The notes: generated by a model not told the origin, from the letters alone. DNA of 64,000 nt from an uncultured Lachnospiraceae bacterium (GCA_905197485.1 CAJJYZ010000004.1:1-64000); one strand, 5' to 3'; shown: positions 26,298 to 35,334, numbered from the stretch's first letter. Numbers and translations are program-made.

Positions 26298-27266
26298 TTA
26301 GTTTTTCATCACATCTCGAATCACCCTCATCGCATTTTTATACCAGATTTTCTCAAGCTGTCCTTCCGTAAATCCGGACTTTCTCAGTTCTTGATAGAGA
26401 AGAGGCATTTTTTCCACCTTATCAATCTCAAGTTCTCCTCCCTCGAATCCATCAAAGTCGGTTCCAATCGCAACGGATTCGATTCCAGCCATATTAACCA
26501 TATGTCGAATATGCGCCGCCAGCGCTTCCTTCCCTGCTTTTTTCTCTCCACTCACAAATGCCGGATAGAAATTCAGGCCAACGACTCCGCCTTTTTCTCC
26601 CAGCGCTTTTAACATCTCATCGGATAGATTCCGCGGATGGTTGCAGAGACTTCTAGCACTGGAATGGGATGCGACAAACGGCGCGTTACAATGACGAACC
26701 ACATCCCAGAATCCACCGTCCGACATATGAGACACATCCACAAGTATCCCCAGCTCATTCATGCGCTCAATGGTTTCCAGCCCGAATGGCTTCAAGCCTT
26801 TTCCCATCACCTCGGAATCTGTGCTGTTCGGAAATCCCATGCAGTTTTCAAAGTTCCACATCAGTGTGATTAAGCGGATGCCTTCTCTATACAGCTCATC
26901 CAGTTTCTCCAGACTTCCGTTTAGAATCCCGCCTTCCTCTACAGTCAGAATTGCGGAGATTCTCTGATTCTCCCAATTGCGGAGTATCTCATCCGCATTC
27001 GTCGCGATTGCGATTTCTCCGGAATTCTTTGCAGCCTCTTCTTTCATCTTATCTGCCATCCGTTTGGCATAGGCAAAGGCTTGTTCTAAACGGTCTTCTC
27101 CATGAAACATCTCCATATAGACGAAACACGCAAAAAATTGCGCCATCGTTCCCGCTTTTTTCATCCTCCGAATGTCGATGTCGAAAGAATTTTCAAGTAA
27201 GCCTTCCCCGCTCTTACTCTCCAAAATTTTGCCTGCTGTATCGCAATGCATATCAATCAAACACAT
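26298..27266 (-). CDS. Membrane dipeptidase family zinc hydrolase (renal dipeptidase type)
   Basis: This 322-residue protein is in the peptidase M19 family, TIM-barrel dipeptidases that cleave a wide range of dipeptides, including D-amino-acid forms. The metal motif DMHCD (residues 5-9), the bridging Glu in VEEGG, and FVASHSSARSLCNHPRNLSDE with the two zinc histidines are intact, as is AIGTDFDGFEGG. There is no signal peptide, so it is cytosolic. It is divergent from a class-I amidotransferase-like peptidase (27336), with only 69 bases between them, so shared control is possible. Confidence 0.92.
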   Translation of the reverse strand: MCLIDMHCDTAGKILESKSGEGLLENSFDIDIRRMKKAGTMAQFFACFVYMEMFHGEDRLEQAFAYAKRMADKMKEEAAKNSGEIAIATNADEILRNWENQRISAILTVEEGGILNGSLEKLDELYREGIRLITLMWNFENCMGFPNSTDSEVMGKGLKPFGLETIERMNELGILVDVSHMSDGGFWDVVRHCNAPFVASHSSARSLCNHPRNLSDEMLKALGEKGGVVGLNFYPAFVSGEKKAGKEALAAHIRHMVNMAGIESVAIGTDFDGFEGGELEIDKVEKMPLLYQELRKSGFTEGQLEKIWYKNAMRVIRDVMKN

Positions 27267-27335
27267 ATTTTCACCTTCCTTGAATATTTTCTCTCATTAT
27301 AGACTATGCTAGTTAAAAAAGGAAGAATGCCATCT

Positions 27336-28043
27336 ATGAAACCTAGAATCGGAATTATCGTCTGCGGACTCTATGACAACAGACAATTTGTAACAAACGC
27401 TTATATCCAATCTGTCCGGTATGCCGGAGGACTCCCATTTCTGCTTCCGCTTATCAAATCTTCCTCCGTCATCGAGGAATACGTCGCATTGTGCGACGGT
27501 TTTCTCTTCTGCGGAGGCGCGGACATCACTCCGCTTCTCTTCGGTCAGGAACCGGTAAACGGAATTGGCGAGACAAACATCCGCCTGGATATTTTCCAGA
27601 TTCGCTTCATGAAAAAAGCGCTGGAATCCGGAAAACCGATTCTTGCCATCTGTCGTGGTATGCAGATTCTAAATGTAGCGTGCGGAGGAACTATCTATCA
27701 GGACATTTCCTTGAAATCACACGATACCCTCAACCATATGCAATATTCCACTTCCCGAACGGATATCAGCCATAAGGTAACTGTGAAAAGCGGAACCGCC
27801 CTTCATCAGATTACCGGAAAAGTGTTGTACACCAATAGCTTCCACCACCAGGCAATTGAAAAATTAGGGCTTGGGCTGATTGCCTCTGCTCAGACTTCCG
27901 ACCATATTATCGAAGCAGTCGAAATGCCTTCCCGTTCTTTCGTCATGGGAATCCAATGGCATCCGGAAGCCATGTTCCAGACTTCCGAAAAAATGCGTCA
28001 GCTATTCCGTCAGTTTATCAAGCATTCTTACTCAAACGGATAG
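27336..28043 (+). CDS. Gamma-glutamyl-gamma-aminobutyrate hydrolase-like protein (PuuD family)
   Basis: This protein of about 235 residues is in the class I glutamine amidotransferase-like peptidase C26 family. The catalytic triad is visible: Cys in LAICRGMQILN, and His and Glu in GIQWHPEAMF. FCGGADITPLLFG and the metal-free oxyanion region match the family. Such enzymes hydrolyse gamma-glutamyl amides. The start could also be ATG 27327; GGAAG is 10 bases from 27336 and only 1-2 from 27327. Its stop overlaps the end of the convergent oxidoreductase gene by 16 bases. Confidence 0.85.
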   Translation: MKPRIGIIVCGLYDNRQFVTNAYIQSVRYAGGLPFLLPLIKSSSVIEEYVALCDGFLFCGGADITPLLFGQEPVNGIGETNIRLDIFQIRFMKKALESGKPILAICRGMQILNVACGGTIYQDISLKSHDTLNHMQYSTSRTDISHKVTVKSGTALHQITGKVLYTNSFHHQAIEKLGLGLIASAQTSDHIIEAVEMPSRSFVMGIQWHPEAMFQTSEKMRQLFRQFIKHSYSNG

Positions 28044-28996
28044 CGGATTCCCCAGTCCGCTCTCAGCTTATCCATAAGCTCCATCATAAAAATACTTTCT
28101 GCGTGCGGGATTTCTTCACATTCAATCTTTCCTTCCCTGATGGCTTTCATGGATGCGCGCACCTGATATTCAAAGCCTGTAATCTGTTCCGGAACTTTAT
28201 ATTCCTTCACGAATTTCCGGTCTTTTGTATAGACTTTAATCCCTGTCACATTGTTGATGTTTTCCGCCATCAGGTATCCTTCCGTACCATAGACGAATCC
28301 GGCCTGCTCCGTCCCGCATAAGATACTACAGTGGGCGACTGCCATCACACCATTCTCATATTTTAAGATAATCGCACATTGTTCATCTACTCCAGTCTCG
28401 GTTTTCGTACAGGTGGACACGATTTCTTTGATATCATTTCCCAAAACCATGCTGATAAATGTCAGAGGATAAATTCCTATATCCAGAAGTCCTCCACCGG
28501 CTAACGCAGGATTCCAGATTCTCTCCACATCCTTGATATCGTATCCGAGATTCGCCGTCACGAACGTCACTTCCCCAATCTCTCCTCTTTGAATCACTTC
28601 GTCAATCATCTTTCTGGACGGAAGGTAACGCGTCCAAATCGCTTCTGTCAGAAATACGTTCCGTTCTTCCGCCAACTTGCAGATTTCCCTTGCCTGCTCT
28701 GCGTTTGCCATAAACGCTTTCTCACAAAGCACCGGTTTTCCATGTTCGATGCAGAGCTTTGCATGTTCGAAATGATGAGAGTGGGGCGTGGCAACATAGA
28801 TAAGCTCCACTTCCGGGTCATTCACCAGCTCTTCATACGAGCCGTATGCTTTTTTCGCGCCATATTTTTTCGCAAATGCTTCCGCACGTTCCTTGTCTCT
28901 TGCCCCGACCGCATAAAATGTGGCGTCTTCCATCTCATGTAATGTTCTCGCCATATTACCGGCAATATTGCCGGCGCCTAGAATTCCTATGTTCAT
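28028..28996 (-). CDS. Gfo/Idh/MocA-family NAD(P)-dependent oxidoreductase
   Basis: This 322-residue enzyme has an N-terminal Rossmann fold (NIGILGAGNIAGNMAR), the family motif GKPVLCEKAFM (catalytic Lys of the EKP-like motif, with Ala instead of Pro) and a C-terminal alpha/beta domain with GGGLLDIGIYPL. The family oxidises sugars, inositols or trans-dihydrodiols. The substrate cannot be assigned. It is a single-gene unit with GGAGG before the ATG. Confidence 0.88.
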   Translation of the reverse strand: MNIGILGAGNIAGNMARTLHEMEDATFYAVGARDKERAEAFAKKYGAKKAYGSYEELVNDPEVELIYVATPHSHHFEHAKLCIEHGKPVLCEKAFMANAEQAREICKLAEERNVFLTEAIWTRYLPSRKMIDEVIQRGEIGEVTFVTANLGYDIKDVERIWNPALAGGGLLDIGIYPLTFISMVLGNDIKEIVSTCTKTETGVDEQCAIILKYENGVMAVAHCSILCGTEQAGFVYGTEGYLMAENINNVTGIKVYTKDRKFVKEYKVPEQITGFEYQVRASMKAIREGKIECEEIPHAESIFMMELMDKLRADWGIRYPFE

Positions 28997-29041
28997 ATCT
29001 GTCCTCCTTCAATTTTTCATCGTATTTTCTAATAGTATAAC

Positions 29042-29069
29042 ATAATTTCCTATTTTTTGCTCATACTAA
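29042..29069 (+). promoter_or_regulatory. Candidate sporulation sigma-factor promoter for coat genes
   Basis: ATAATT (29042-29047) and CATACTAA (29062-29069) are 14 bases apart. CATA-type -10 elements with short spacing are the pattern of the mother-cell sigma factors E and K. The genes downstream are coat-like, which supports the reading, but the match is partial. Confidence 0.35.
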
Positions 29070-29107
29070 CCGGGTAACCATTCATTTCATTTGAAGGAGG
29101 AAGTATC

Positions 29108-29290
29108 ATGGAAGAAATCTCAATCTTAGATTTGCAGAATCTCCGTCATCTTATCGGCGGCTATTCCACAACACATTGCAAAATGACAGACTATGCTTCG
29201 CAGGCTCAGGACCCGGAAGTCAAACAGTTGTTTCAGGACGCGGCACAGAGCGCCATGAAAAATAAGCAGGAACTGATGAAATTTTTATAG
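29108..29290 (+). CDS. Small putative spore-coat-associated protein
   Basis: This 60-residue protein is helical and hydrophilic (ISILDLQNLRHLIGGYST, then YASQAQDPEVKQLFQDAAQSAMKNKQELMKFL). It resembles the N-terminal half of CotF-family coat proteins or their small partners, which have paired helices with a ferritin-like feel. GGAGG lies 7 bases before the ATG. The gene is 10 bases upstream of the CotF-like gene, so the two are expressed together. Confidence 0.65.
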   Translation: MEEISILDLQNLRHLIGGYSTTHCKMTDYASQAQDPEVKQLFQDAAQSAMKNKQELMKFL

Positions 29291-29300
29291 GAGGAAAGAC

Positions 29301-29558
29301 ATGGACGAGAAAACAATGGTATCCGACGCGCTTGTCGGAGTAAACGGCGAATTAAAAATGTTCGGAGATATGATTCCGCAGACAGAGAACAAAGAATTGA
29401 AACAATGTCTAAAACAGATTCGAAACGAATGCGAGATGTCACAGGAAAAACTTTATCACATCGCACGTGAGAAAAGTTACTATGTACCTGCTGCCAAGGC
29501 AACCGAAGAGGAGAAGCAGCATGTGAAATCCATTCTCACGCAGGGAACAATGAAATAA
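29301..29558 (+). CDS. CotF-family spore coat protein
   Basis: This 85-residue protein matches the Coat_F domain: MVSDALVGVNGELKMFG, then LKQCLKQIRNECEMSQEKLYHIAREKSYYVPAAKA. The family signature of an R-x3-E-x2-Q helix followed by KxYYxPAxxA is clear. It would be deposited on the forming spore. GGAGG precedes the ATG. It appears to be a short, single-domain version. Confidence 0.8.
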   Translation: MDEKTMVSDALVGVNGELKMFGDMIPQTENKELKQCLKQIRNECEMSQEKLYHIAREKSYYVPAAKATEEEKQHVKSILTQGTMK

Positions 29559-29571
29559 GGGAACGATTCAG

Positions 29572-29601
29572 TTGATTTTCCCTCTCTCCTTATGCTATAG
29601 T
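29572..29601 (+). promoter_or_regulatory. Promoter of the ABC-F gene
   Basis: TTGATT (29572-29577) and TATAGT (29596-29601) are 18 bases apart, with a TGC extended -10. A 60-base leader with a small GCCG/CGGC hairpin precedes the ATG at 29662. Confidence 0.6.
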
Positions 29602-29661
29602 AGTGAAGAAACGCCGAAATTACGGCATAACTCACAACGATGCATAAGGAGATTTACATAT

Positions 29662-31218
29662 ATGAGTATTTTAAATGTTGAACACTTATCCCATGGATTT
29701 GGTGACCGCGCCATCTTTGGCGACGTGTCGTTCCGCCTACTGAAAGGAGAGCACATCGGCCTTGTGGGAGCAAACGGAGAAGGAAAATCCACCTTCCTGA
29801 ATATCGTAACAGGAAAGCTGCAGCCGGATGAAGGGAAAATCGAATGGGCGAAAAACGTCCGCGTCGGTTATCTGGACCAACACACCGTTCTGGAAAAAGG
29901 AATGACAATCCGCGAAGTCCTGAAATCCGCTTTCGCATATTTATTCGACATGGAAGCGAAAATGAACGAAATCTGCGACGCCCTCGGAACCGCAGATGAA
30001 GAGGAAATGAATACGCTGATGGACGAACTCGCCGTCATCCAGGACACCCTCACCTTGCATGATTTTTATATCATCGACGCCAAAATCGAGGAAGTTGCCC
30101 GCGCTCTCGGCCTCTTAGATATCGGTTTGGAGCGTGATGTGACCGATTTAAGCGGCGGACAGAGAACGAAAGTCCTGCTTGCCAAGCTTCTTCTTGAGAA
30201 ACCGGATATCCTTCTTCTTGACGAGCCGACAAACTATCTGGATGAGGAGCATATCGTCTGGCTCAAGCGTTACCTGTTAGATTATGAGAATGCCTTCATT
30301 CTCATTTCCCACGACATTCCATTCCTGAATGAAGTCGTGAATATCATTTATCATATGGAAAATCAGGAGTTAAATCGGTATGTAGGCGATTACGACCATT
30401 TCCTGGAAGTTTACGAAGTAAAGAAAGCGCAGCTTGAAGCGGCGTACAAACGCCAACAGCAGGAAATCAGCGAACTGAAAGACTTTGTAGCCCGCAATAA
30501 GGCCAGAGTCTCCACAAGAAATATGGCCATGTCCCGTCAGAAAAAGCTGGACAAAATGGATGTCATCGAGCTTGCCGCCGAAAAGCCAAAGCCGGAATTC
30601 AACTTCAAGACAGGACGCACACCGGGACGCTATATTTTCGAGACGAAAGACCTTGTCATCGGCTATAACGAACCGCTTTCCAAACCACTCACGCTTACAA
30701 TGGAACGCGGACACAAAATCGCGCTTGTCGGAGCCAACGGAATCGGAAAGACCACACTGCTCAAGAGCATCCTCGGTCTTATCCCATCACTCAGCGGTTC
30801 CGTAGAACTTGGCGAGAACTTGCTCATCGGATATTTCGAACAGGAATCGGCGCCGGATAACCGCACGACATGTATCGATGAAATCTGGAAAGAATTTCCT
30901 TCCTTCACACAGTACGAAGTCCGCTCCGCACTCGCAAAATGCGGGCTTACCACGAAGCATATCGAAAGCCAGGTGCGTGTGTTAAGCGGTGGAGAGCAGG
31001 CGAAAGTCCGCCTCTGCAAGCTGATTAACCGGGAGACGAACATTCTCCTTCTCGACGAGCCGACAAACCATCTGGATGTGGACGCCAAAGAAGAATTAAA
31101 ACGCGCGTTACGCGAATATCGCGGCAGCGTTCTTCTCATCTGCCACGAACCGGAATTTTATCAGGACGTCGTAAACGAAGTCTGGGACTGCACGAAGTGG
31201 ACGACGAAAATTTTATAA
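29662..31218 (+). CDS. ABC-F family ATPase
   Basis: This 518-residue soluble protein has two ABC domains and no membrane segment, the hallmark of ABC-F proteins that act on the ribosome. Domain 1 has GANGEGKST, LSGGQRTKVLLAKLL and ILLLDEPTNYLD. Domain 2 has GANGIGKTT, LSGGEQAKVRLCKLI and ILLLDEPTNHLD. A charged interdomain linker lies around residues 240-320 (KKAQLEAAYKRQQQEISELK). The ATG at 29662 follows AAGGAG. The linker is short and typical of housekeeping members such as YbiT/YkpA rather than of long-linker antibiotic-protection types, though resistance cannot be excluded. Confidence 0.92.
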   Translation: MSILNVEHLSHGFGDRAIFGDVSFRLLKGEHIGLVGANGEGKSTFLNIVTGKLQPDEGKIEWAKNVRVGYLDQHTVLEKGMTIREVLKSAFAYLFDMEAKMNEICDALGTADEEEMNTLMDELAVIQDTLTLHDFYIIDAKIEEVARALGLLDIGLERDVTDLSGGQRTKVLLAKLLLEKPDILLLDEPTNYLDEEHIVWLKRYLLDYENAFILISHDIPFLNEVVNIIYHMENQELNRYVGDYDHFLEVYEVKKAQLEAAYKRQQQEISELKDFVARNKARVSTRNMAMSRQKKLDKMDVIELAAEKPKPEFNFKTGRTPGRYIFETKDLVIGYNEPLSKPLTLTMERGHKIALVGANGIGKTTLLKSILGLIPSLSGSVELGENLLIGYFEQESAPDNRTTCIDEIWKEFPSFTQYEVRSALAKCGLTTKHIESQVRVLSGGEQAKVRLCKLINRETNILLLDEPTNHLDVDAKEELKRALREYRGSVLLICHEPEFYQDVVNEVWDCTKWTTKIL

Positions 31219-31230
31219 ACTGACAAAAAC

Positions 31231-31280
31231 GAGGACACGAAACCATGAATTTATAATTCTTCATGATTTCGTGTCCTCTC
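31231..31280. terminator. Bidirectional terminator between ABC-F and NUDIX genes
   Basis: GAGGACACGAAA (31231-31242) pairs with TTTCGTGTCCTC (31267-31278), extended inward by CATGAA/TTCATG. T-rich bases flank both sides, which suits the convergent genes. Confidence 0.8.
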
Positions 31281-31282
31281 TT

Positions 31283-31750
31283 CTAAACGATTTTCTTTCC
31301 ATCCAGTTCGCAGCCGATTAAATTATCGCCCTGATATTGCAATTTCAGCGAAAAGAAGGGGACGTCTTTTCTAAGCAGTTCAAAAAATATCTTATCTCCC
31401 GTCCACAGATTCAGATTCTCAATCTCGTCTTTCGGCACCCATTCTAAGGTTCCCTCATCGCATTCACGCAATTCTCCCTCGAAACCATCTGCGGTATAGA
31501 GACAGATATATTCGGAATCATTGTCGTTAAAATTGAACGTCAGGATGCCACGAAAACGATACGATGTCAGCTCCAGACCTGTTTCTTCACGCACTTCCCG
31601 CAGCAAACAATCCTCCGGACTTTCTCCCTGCTCAAAGTGCCCGCCTACGCCAATCCATTTATCCTTATTCACGTCATTTTTCTTACTGACTCTGTGGAGC
31701 ATCAGATATTTCTCATCTTTTTCAATATAACATAGCGTTGTCAGTTCCAA
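31283..31750 (-). CDS. NUDIX hydrolase, MutT-like
   Basis: This 155-residue protein has a full Nudix box, GHFEQGESPEDCLLREVREETGLE (about residues 37-60), with the REVREE metal-binding core. The N-terminal LCYIEKDEKYLMLHR matches 8-oxo-dGTP diphosphatase-like members that clean the nucleotide pool. The exact nucleotide substrate is unproven. It starts 3 bases after the stop of the membrane-protein gene upstream, so the two form an operon. Confidence 0.88.
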   Translation of the reverse strand: MELTTLCYIEKDEKYLMLHRVSKKNDVNKDKWIGVGGHFEQGESPEDCLLREVREETGLELTSYRFRGILTFNFNDNDSEYICLYTADGFEGELRECDEGTLEWVPKDEIENLNLWTGDKIFFELLRKDVPFFSLKLQYQGDNLIGCELDGKKIV

Positions 31751-31752
31751 TC

Positions 31753-32274
31753 CTAGCGCTCCTCTTCTTCCTTCTCTTTCTTATGTAACATCAAAATACC
31801 GAATACAATCGCTCCGACTCCCACGATTCCTGCGGAGATAAGGTTTGTAATATTGTAGACTACATCGTACATGAAGTCCGGAACAAAGCCGAAAAATACG
31901 TCCATCACTTCGTTCCCTACAATGCAGACTCCTACAAAAATAAGAAGTCCGGCAATCAATGTATGGTATTTTTCAAACAGTTCTTTTTTATTTGCCATCA
32001 TATAGTCTAAGCTGAATAAATATCTGTCTTCTTCCAGCAAGAATGCCTCTTCTGTCATATTTTTCAAATTGTGTGTATGAAAAAAACTGTAGAACCACAC
32101 AATCGGCAACAATACGAGCAGCCATGCAAACCCTGTGAGGGTTGCAGCCGAGGCAATTCCCCAGAACACAATCATGATACTGATTCCCTGTTTTTCAAAC
32201 CCCATATTCATCTCTCCTGCCCCCGGGATTAATGAACATATAAAATTAATAAATCCTCTCTTTTGTTTTTTCAT
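31753..32274 (-). CDS. Small membrane protein, function unknown
   Basis: This 173-residue protein has an N-terminal pair of hydrophobic segments containing FICSLIPGAGEMNMGFEKQG, reminiscent of TM2-type domains, then a cytoplasmic stretch (80-108) and two further helices (about 110-132 and 140-163) ending in a charged tail (KKEKEEEER). The ATG at 32274 has GGAGG 7 bases upstream; the in-frame ATG at 32292 would place the RBS inside the gene. No enzyme motif is visible. Confidence 0.72.
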   Translation of the reverse strand: MKKQKRGFINFICSLIPGAGEMNMGFEKQGISIMIVFWGIASAATLTGFAWLLVLLPIVWFYSFFHTHNLKNMTEEAFLLEEDRYLFSLDYMMANKKELFEKYHTLIAGLLIFVGVCIVGNEVMDVFFGFVPDFMYDVVYNITNLISAGIVGVGAIVFGILMLHKKEKEEEER

Positions 32275-32382
32275 TGCACTTCCTCCAATCAAACTTTGTC
32301 TTTCATTTCTCTCTTAGTATAGAAGCTAAAAATTAGGATTCCTTTTTCAAATTGTTAAATATTTCTTAATATTCACACATTT

Positions 32383-33435
32383 CTATTTTCCGAATATCAA
32401 ATCCCGCTTTGTTACTTTCAGTCTGCCGAATATCCGAATAACCCATGCATATATTTTTTCTCCGGAAATCGATGCCACTCCATTTGTAAATGCGGTAAAT
32501 TGTTTCGCAGAGAAACAGAGTGTGACTCCAAGGCAAAACAGAAGCAGAAATACAGATTCCGATACTGTATAAATCTCTCCCAACACATCGGTCGTCCCCT
32601 TCATAAAAGAGTACAATAAGCCATGGAACAGGTAAATTGCCATTGTCCTCGTTCCGATATAGGAGAATTTTGTTTTCTTCTCACTCATAAGCAGCATCAC
32701 GCCGAACGTCATGCCGAACCCAATCAGGTAACAAAGGAGGCGGACCGCCATTCCTTCCAGGTCTCCCTGACCCAGGTACTCATAATTATATCTTCCATAG
32801 AAAATCTTCGGCGAATATACTTCATAAAATCTTGTACAGACGATATACCCCGTCAGCCCGATTGCTCCGGCTCCAAGAAGGATGTGGTATTTCTTCTCCC
32901 GCAGTCCTGTAAGCGTCTTGCGGTCAAAGTGAATCCCCGCCAGAAAGAATGGATAAAACACGAGTACTCTCGGTATACTCAGAAAATTATCCGACATATC
33001 GGAGCAGCCGATGAAAAGCCCCGCCAAAATTGCTAAAATCATATGATGCGGAATCTTCTTTACGAAAGGTGTCGCCAGACGCCACATAAACAATGCCAGA
33101 ATATACCACAGCGAAAACTTCGGATGCAGCAAATACAATTCTGTCGGTTTATCAATCACATAAACATACAGTAAATAATAGATGATTTCGTATACAATAT
33201 ACGGAACAAGTAATTTCTGTACCAATTTCAGAATCGGAAGCTCCCGTTTCGAAAAATAACCGGATATGAAAATAAATGCCGGCATATGAAAGGATACAAT
33301 CATCCATTTCATCTGATACAAAAATTCATTGTTCCGATAACTCAATTCTATAAAGTGTCCAATCACGACCAAAAGAACCAGTAATACTTTATAATTGTCA
33401 AATAAATAGTCTCTTTCCTTCTGCTGTAGCGACAT
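32383..33435 (-). CDS. Acyltransferase-3 family integral membrane protein
   Basis: This 350-residue protein has about ten membrane helices and the acyltransferase-3 layout: DYLFDNYKVLLVLLVVIGHFIEL with the conserved His near residue 27, then IVSFHMPAFIFISGYFSKRE. It is close to the fucose 4-O-acetylase-like subgroup that O-acetylates cell-surface glycans or wall polymers. I prefer the ATG at 33435 because GAGGAG is 8 bases upstream, not the ATG at 33441. No neighbouring glycan-synthesis genes identify the acceptor. Confidence 0.85.
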   Translation of the reverse strand: MSLQQKERDYLFDNYKVLLVLLVVIGHFIELSYRNNEFLYQMKWMIVSFHMPAFIFISGYFSKRELPILKLVQKLLVPYIVYEIIYYLLYVYVIDKPTELYLLHPKFSLWYILALFMWRLATPFVKKIPHHMILAILAGLFIGCSDMSDNFLSIPRVLVFYPFFLAGIHFDRKTLTGLREKKYHILLGAGAIGLTGYIVCTRFYEVYSPKIFYGRYNYEYLGQGDLEGMAVRLLCYLIGFGMTFGVMLLMSEKKTKFSYIGTRTMAIYLFHGLLYSFMKGTTDVLGEIYTVSESVFLLLFCLGVTLCFSAKQFTAFTNGVASISGEKIYAWVIRIFGRLKVTKRDLIFGK

Positions 33436-33602
33436 TTTCATTACTCCTCTTTTTGTTTCTTTTCTCTTTTTTCAACCTTAAATATTCTACACTTTCCATT
33501 TCTGTAGGACAAGAATCAAAACAAACAAATCTCGTAATCAAAATGTCACGTTTTTGTAACATTTTACAAATATAGCTTATCCACCGACCTCATATCTTTT
33601 CT

Positions 33603-34349
33603 CTATTTCGGGCAATGGTATCTTGGCTTTCCGACGCTTCTTTTTCCGTATTCAATCGCCTCCTTTGGACAACTACAAATGCACGCCATACAATGGGTAC
33701 AGTTGCTTCCCCATTTCGGCTTTACATCCTCAATTTCTATATTATTTAACGGACATACCCGCTCGCATTTTCCACATCCAATACAATTGTCATCCGCCGC
33801 GAATTTCTTCGCGTGTACAAACGCTTTGTAAAACACCCAGTTTACCGGCTTACTTTTTATTCTGTCTCCAATCCCGATTCTTTTCTTCGGAAACATACGT
33901 CCGGCTTCTATATAATAAGCCAGCTTTTCAATCACCGGAACTGACTTTTCCACTATCGCTTCCGATTCTTCGCGATTCGGAACCGGAAACATCGCAAGAT
34001 AGTTTTCCGGCATCACGACTTCCGCGCATCCGCGATACTGCATCCCCTTTTTCTCACACAACCGCTTCGCATACTCTCCTGCATTTCCGATATCACTGCC
34101 GCAAGTCAATATGAAATACATTTCCCGACTTCCGGTAAATGAAACCTGTTCCATCCATTCCTCCAGAAAATGCGGTATCTGCCATCCGTAAGTCGGACAT
34201 ACGATAACAAACGGCTTCTCAGAATGAATCCCGCTGTAATCCTGATGTTTGATTCGGTCAAACAAGTTGAGATAATTATCCGGTATCTTTCTCGCAATTT
34301 TTCTTGCTACAAACGCGCTGTTTCCTGTTCCTGAAAAAAATAAAATCAT
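33603..34349 (-). CDS. EFR1-family flavodoxin/ferredoxin
   Basis: This 248-residue redox protein joins an N-terminal flavodoxin-like domain (LFFSGTGNSAFVARKIA, the FMN phosphate loop at 3-18) to a C-terminal bis-[4Fe-4S] ferredoxin (CIGCGKCERVCPLN near 190-203 and CTHCMACICSCPKE near 217-230). All eight cysteines are present. EFR1 proteins are common in anaerobes, but their partners are poorly known. It is a single gene; 161 bases upstream of the acyltransferase start contain nothing I can name. Confidence 0.9.
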   Translation of the reverse strand: MILFFSGTGNSAFVARKIARKIPDNYLNLFDRIKHQDYSGIHSEKPFVIVCPTYGWQIPHFLEEWMEQVSFTGSREMYFILTCGSDIGNAGEYAKRLCEKKGMQYRGCAEVVMPENYLAMFPVPNREESEAIVEKSVPVIEKLAYYIEAGRMFPKKRIGIGDRIKSKPVNWVFYKAFVHAKKFAADDNCIGCGKCERVCPLNNIEIEDVKPKWGSNCTHCMACICSCPKEAIEYGKRSVGKPRYHCPK

Positions 34350-34439
34350 TCCATCTCATCCCCCTTTTCCTGACTCCGAACGCTTGTCGCCCATACCTTC
34401 ATTATAATAGAATCTTCCGTTTATGCAAGAACTCCCTTC

Positions 34440-35246
34440 CTATTTTGCAATCCCTATCATAATTTTCGTCACATACTCCTCTTCCTTTGATATGGCAAAT
34501 TCATTCAGGCCGCTTTCAAACGCATAGCCGGAGAGACTCATCCCCTCTTCTTCTGCAAAAGCAAGCATCTTCTCATATAAGGGCAGCGGATTGTGAAAAC
34601 TTCCTCTCATATAGCCACAGAGATATTCCCCGGAAGGCAATGTTATGACTCCATCCATTTTCTTCCCATTTCGAACCGTCGTATAGATTCCATCATATTC
34701 TGACAAATCCCGATTTTTCACTTTCTCAAGAGAAATATAACTTCCGCATCCCGCCTTATACTGCTCCATCTCCCATACTTTCTTCAAATGCGGCAGGATG
34801 TTCTCCATATCATATTCTGTGAATTTAAGAGGCGTCATGAAAAGATGTTCTTCCTGCCTTGATACGACCTTTATCTCACCATCCTGCATCTTCTCACATT
34901 CTTCTAATTGCCTCTTCTTCTCTCTCAACACATAGTCCGCCTGTTTTAACCGTTTCATTTCCCGCTGAATTTCCATCAGTTTCTCATCCGCAATCTTTTG
35001 AAAATCTTTTGGATTCGGAGCGGAAAGATATCTCTTTATCTCCGCAATACTCATGTGTAATTCTTTCAGCATCAGGATTTGCTCCAATTCCATGCTTTGC
35101 ATGTAATCATAATAGCGATACCCGTTTTCTCCTTTATACTTTGGCGAAAACAGCCCGATATTATCATAATAATGCAGCGTTCTCTTGTTTATATGATGTA
35201 ATTTTGCAAACTGGGCTGTCGTTAGTTTCCATGTTCTTTGTTCCAT
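34440..35246 (-). CDS. MerR-family regulator with an effector-binding domain
   Basis: This 268-residue regulator has an N-terminal MerR winged helix (TTAQFAKLHHINKRTLHYYDNIGLFSP), the dimerisation helix (70-120) and a C-terminal GyrI-like ligand-binding domain (about 125-268, GSYISLEKV, GEYLCGYMRGSF), like BmrR-type multidrug-binding regulators. AGAGG lies 6 bases before the ATG at 35246. It is divergent from a GNAT acetyltransferase whose promoter has the 19-base spacer typical of MerR control, so that gene is the probable target. Confidence 0.88.
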   Translation of the reverse strand: MEQRTWKLTTAQFAKLHHINKRTLHYYDNIGLFSPKYKGENGYRYYDYMQSMELEQILMLKELHMSIAEIKRYLSAPNPKDFQKIADEKLMEIQREMKRLKQADYVLREKKRQLEECEKMQDGEIKVVSRQEEHLFMTPLKFTEYDMENILPHLKKVWEMEQYKAGCGSYISLEKVKNRDLSEYDGIYTTVRNGKKMDGVITLPSGEYLCGYMRGSFHNPLPLYEKMLAFAEEEGMSLSGYAFESGLNEFAISKEEEYVTKIMIGIAK

Positions 35247-35268
35247 ATCGTTCCTCTCCAATTCTCCC

Positions 35269-35299
35269 TTGACTTTACAGTTACTAGATACTTTATACT
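35269..35299 (+). promoter_or_regulatory. MerR-type promoter with 19-bp spacer
   Basis: TTGACT (35269-35274) and TATACT (35294-35299) are exactly 19 bases apart, the overlong spacing that MerR activators correct by DNA untwisting. The spacer holds a near-palindrome, AGTTACTAGATACT (35279-35292, 10 of 14 positions symmetric), as expected for the MerR dimer. Confidence 0.72.
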
Positions 35300-35334
35300 C
35301 CAGTATACAACAAAAATATAAAAGGAGTATTCAA

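Noticed and set aside
29662..31218. Antibiotic-resistance ABC-F protein (Msr/Vga/Lsa type)
   Set aside because: The interdomain linker looks short and housekeeping-like, so I leave it as a general ABC-F protein.
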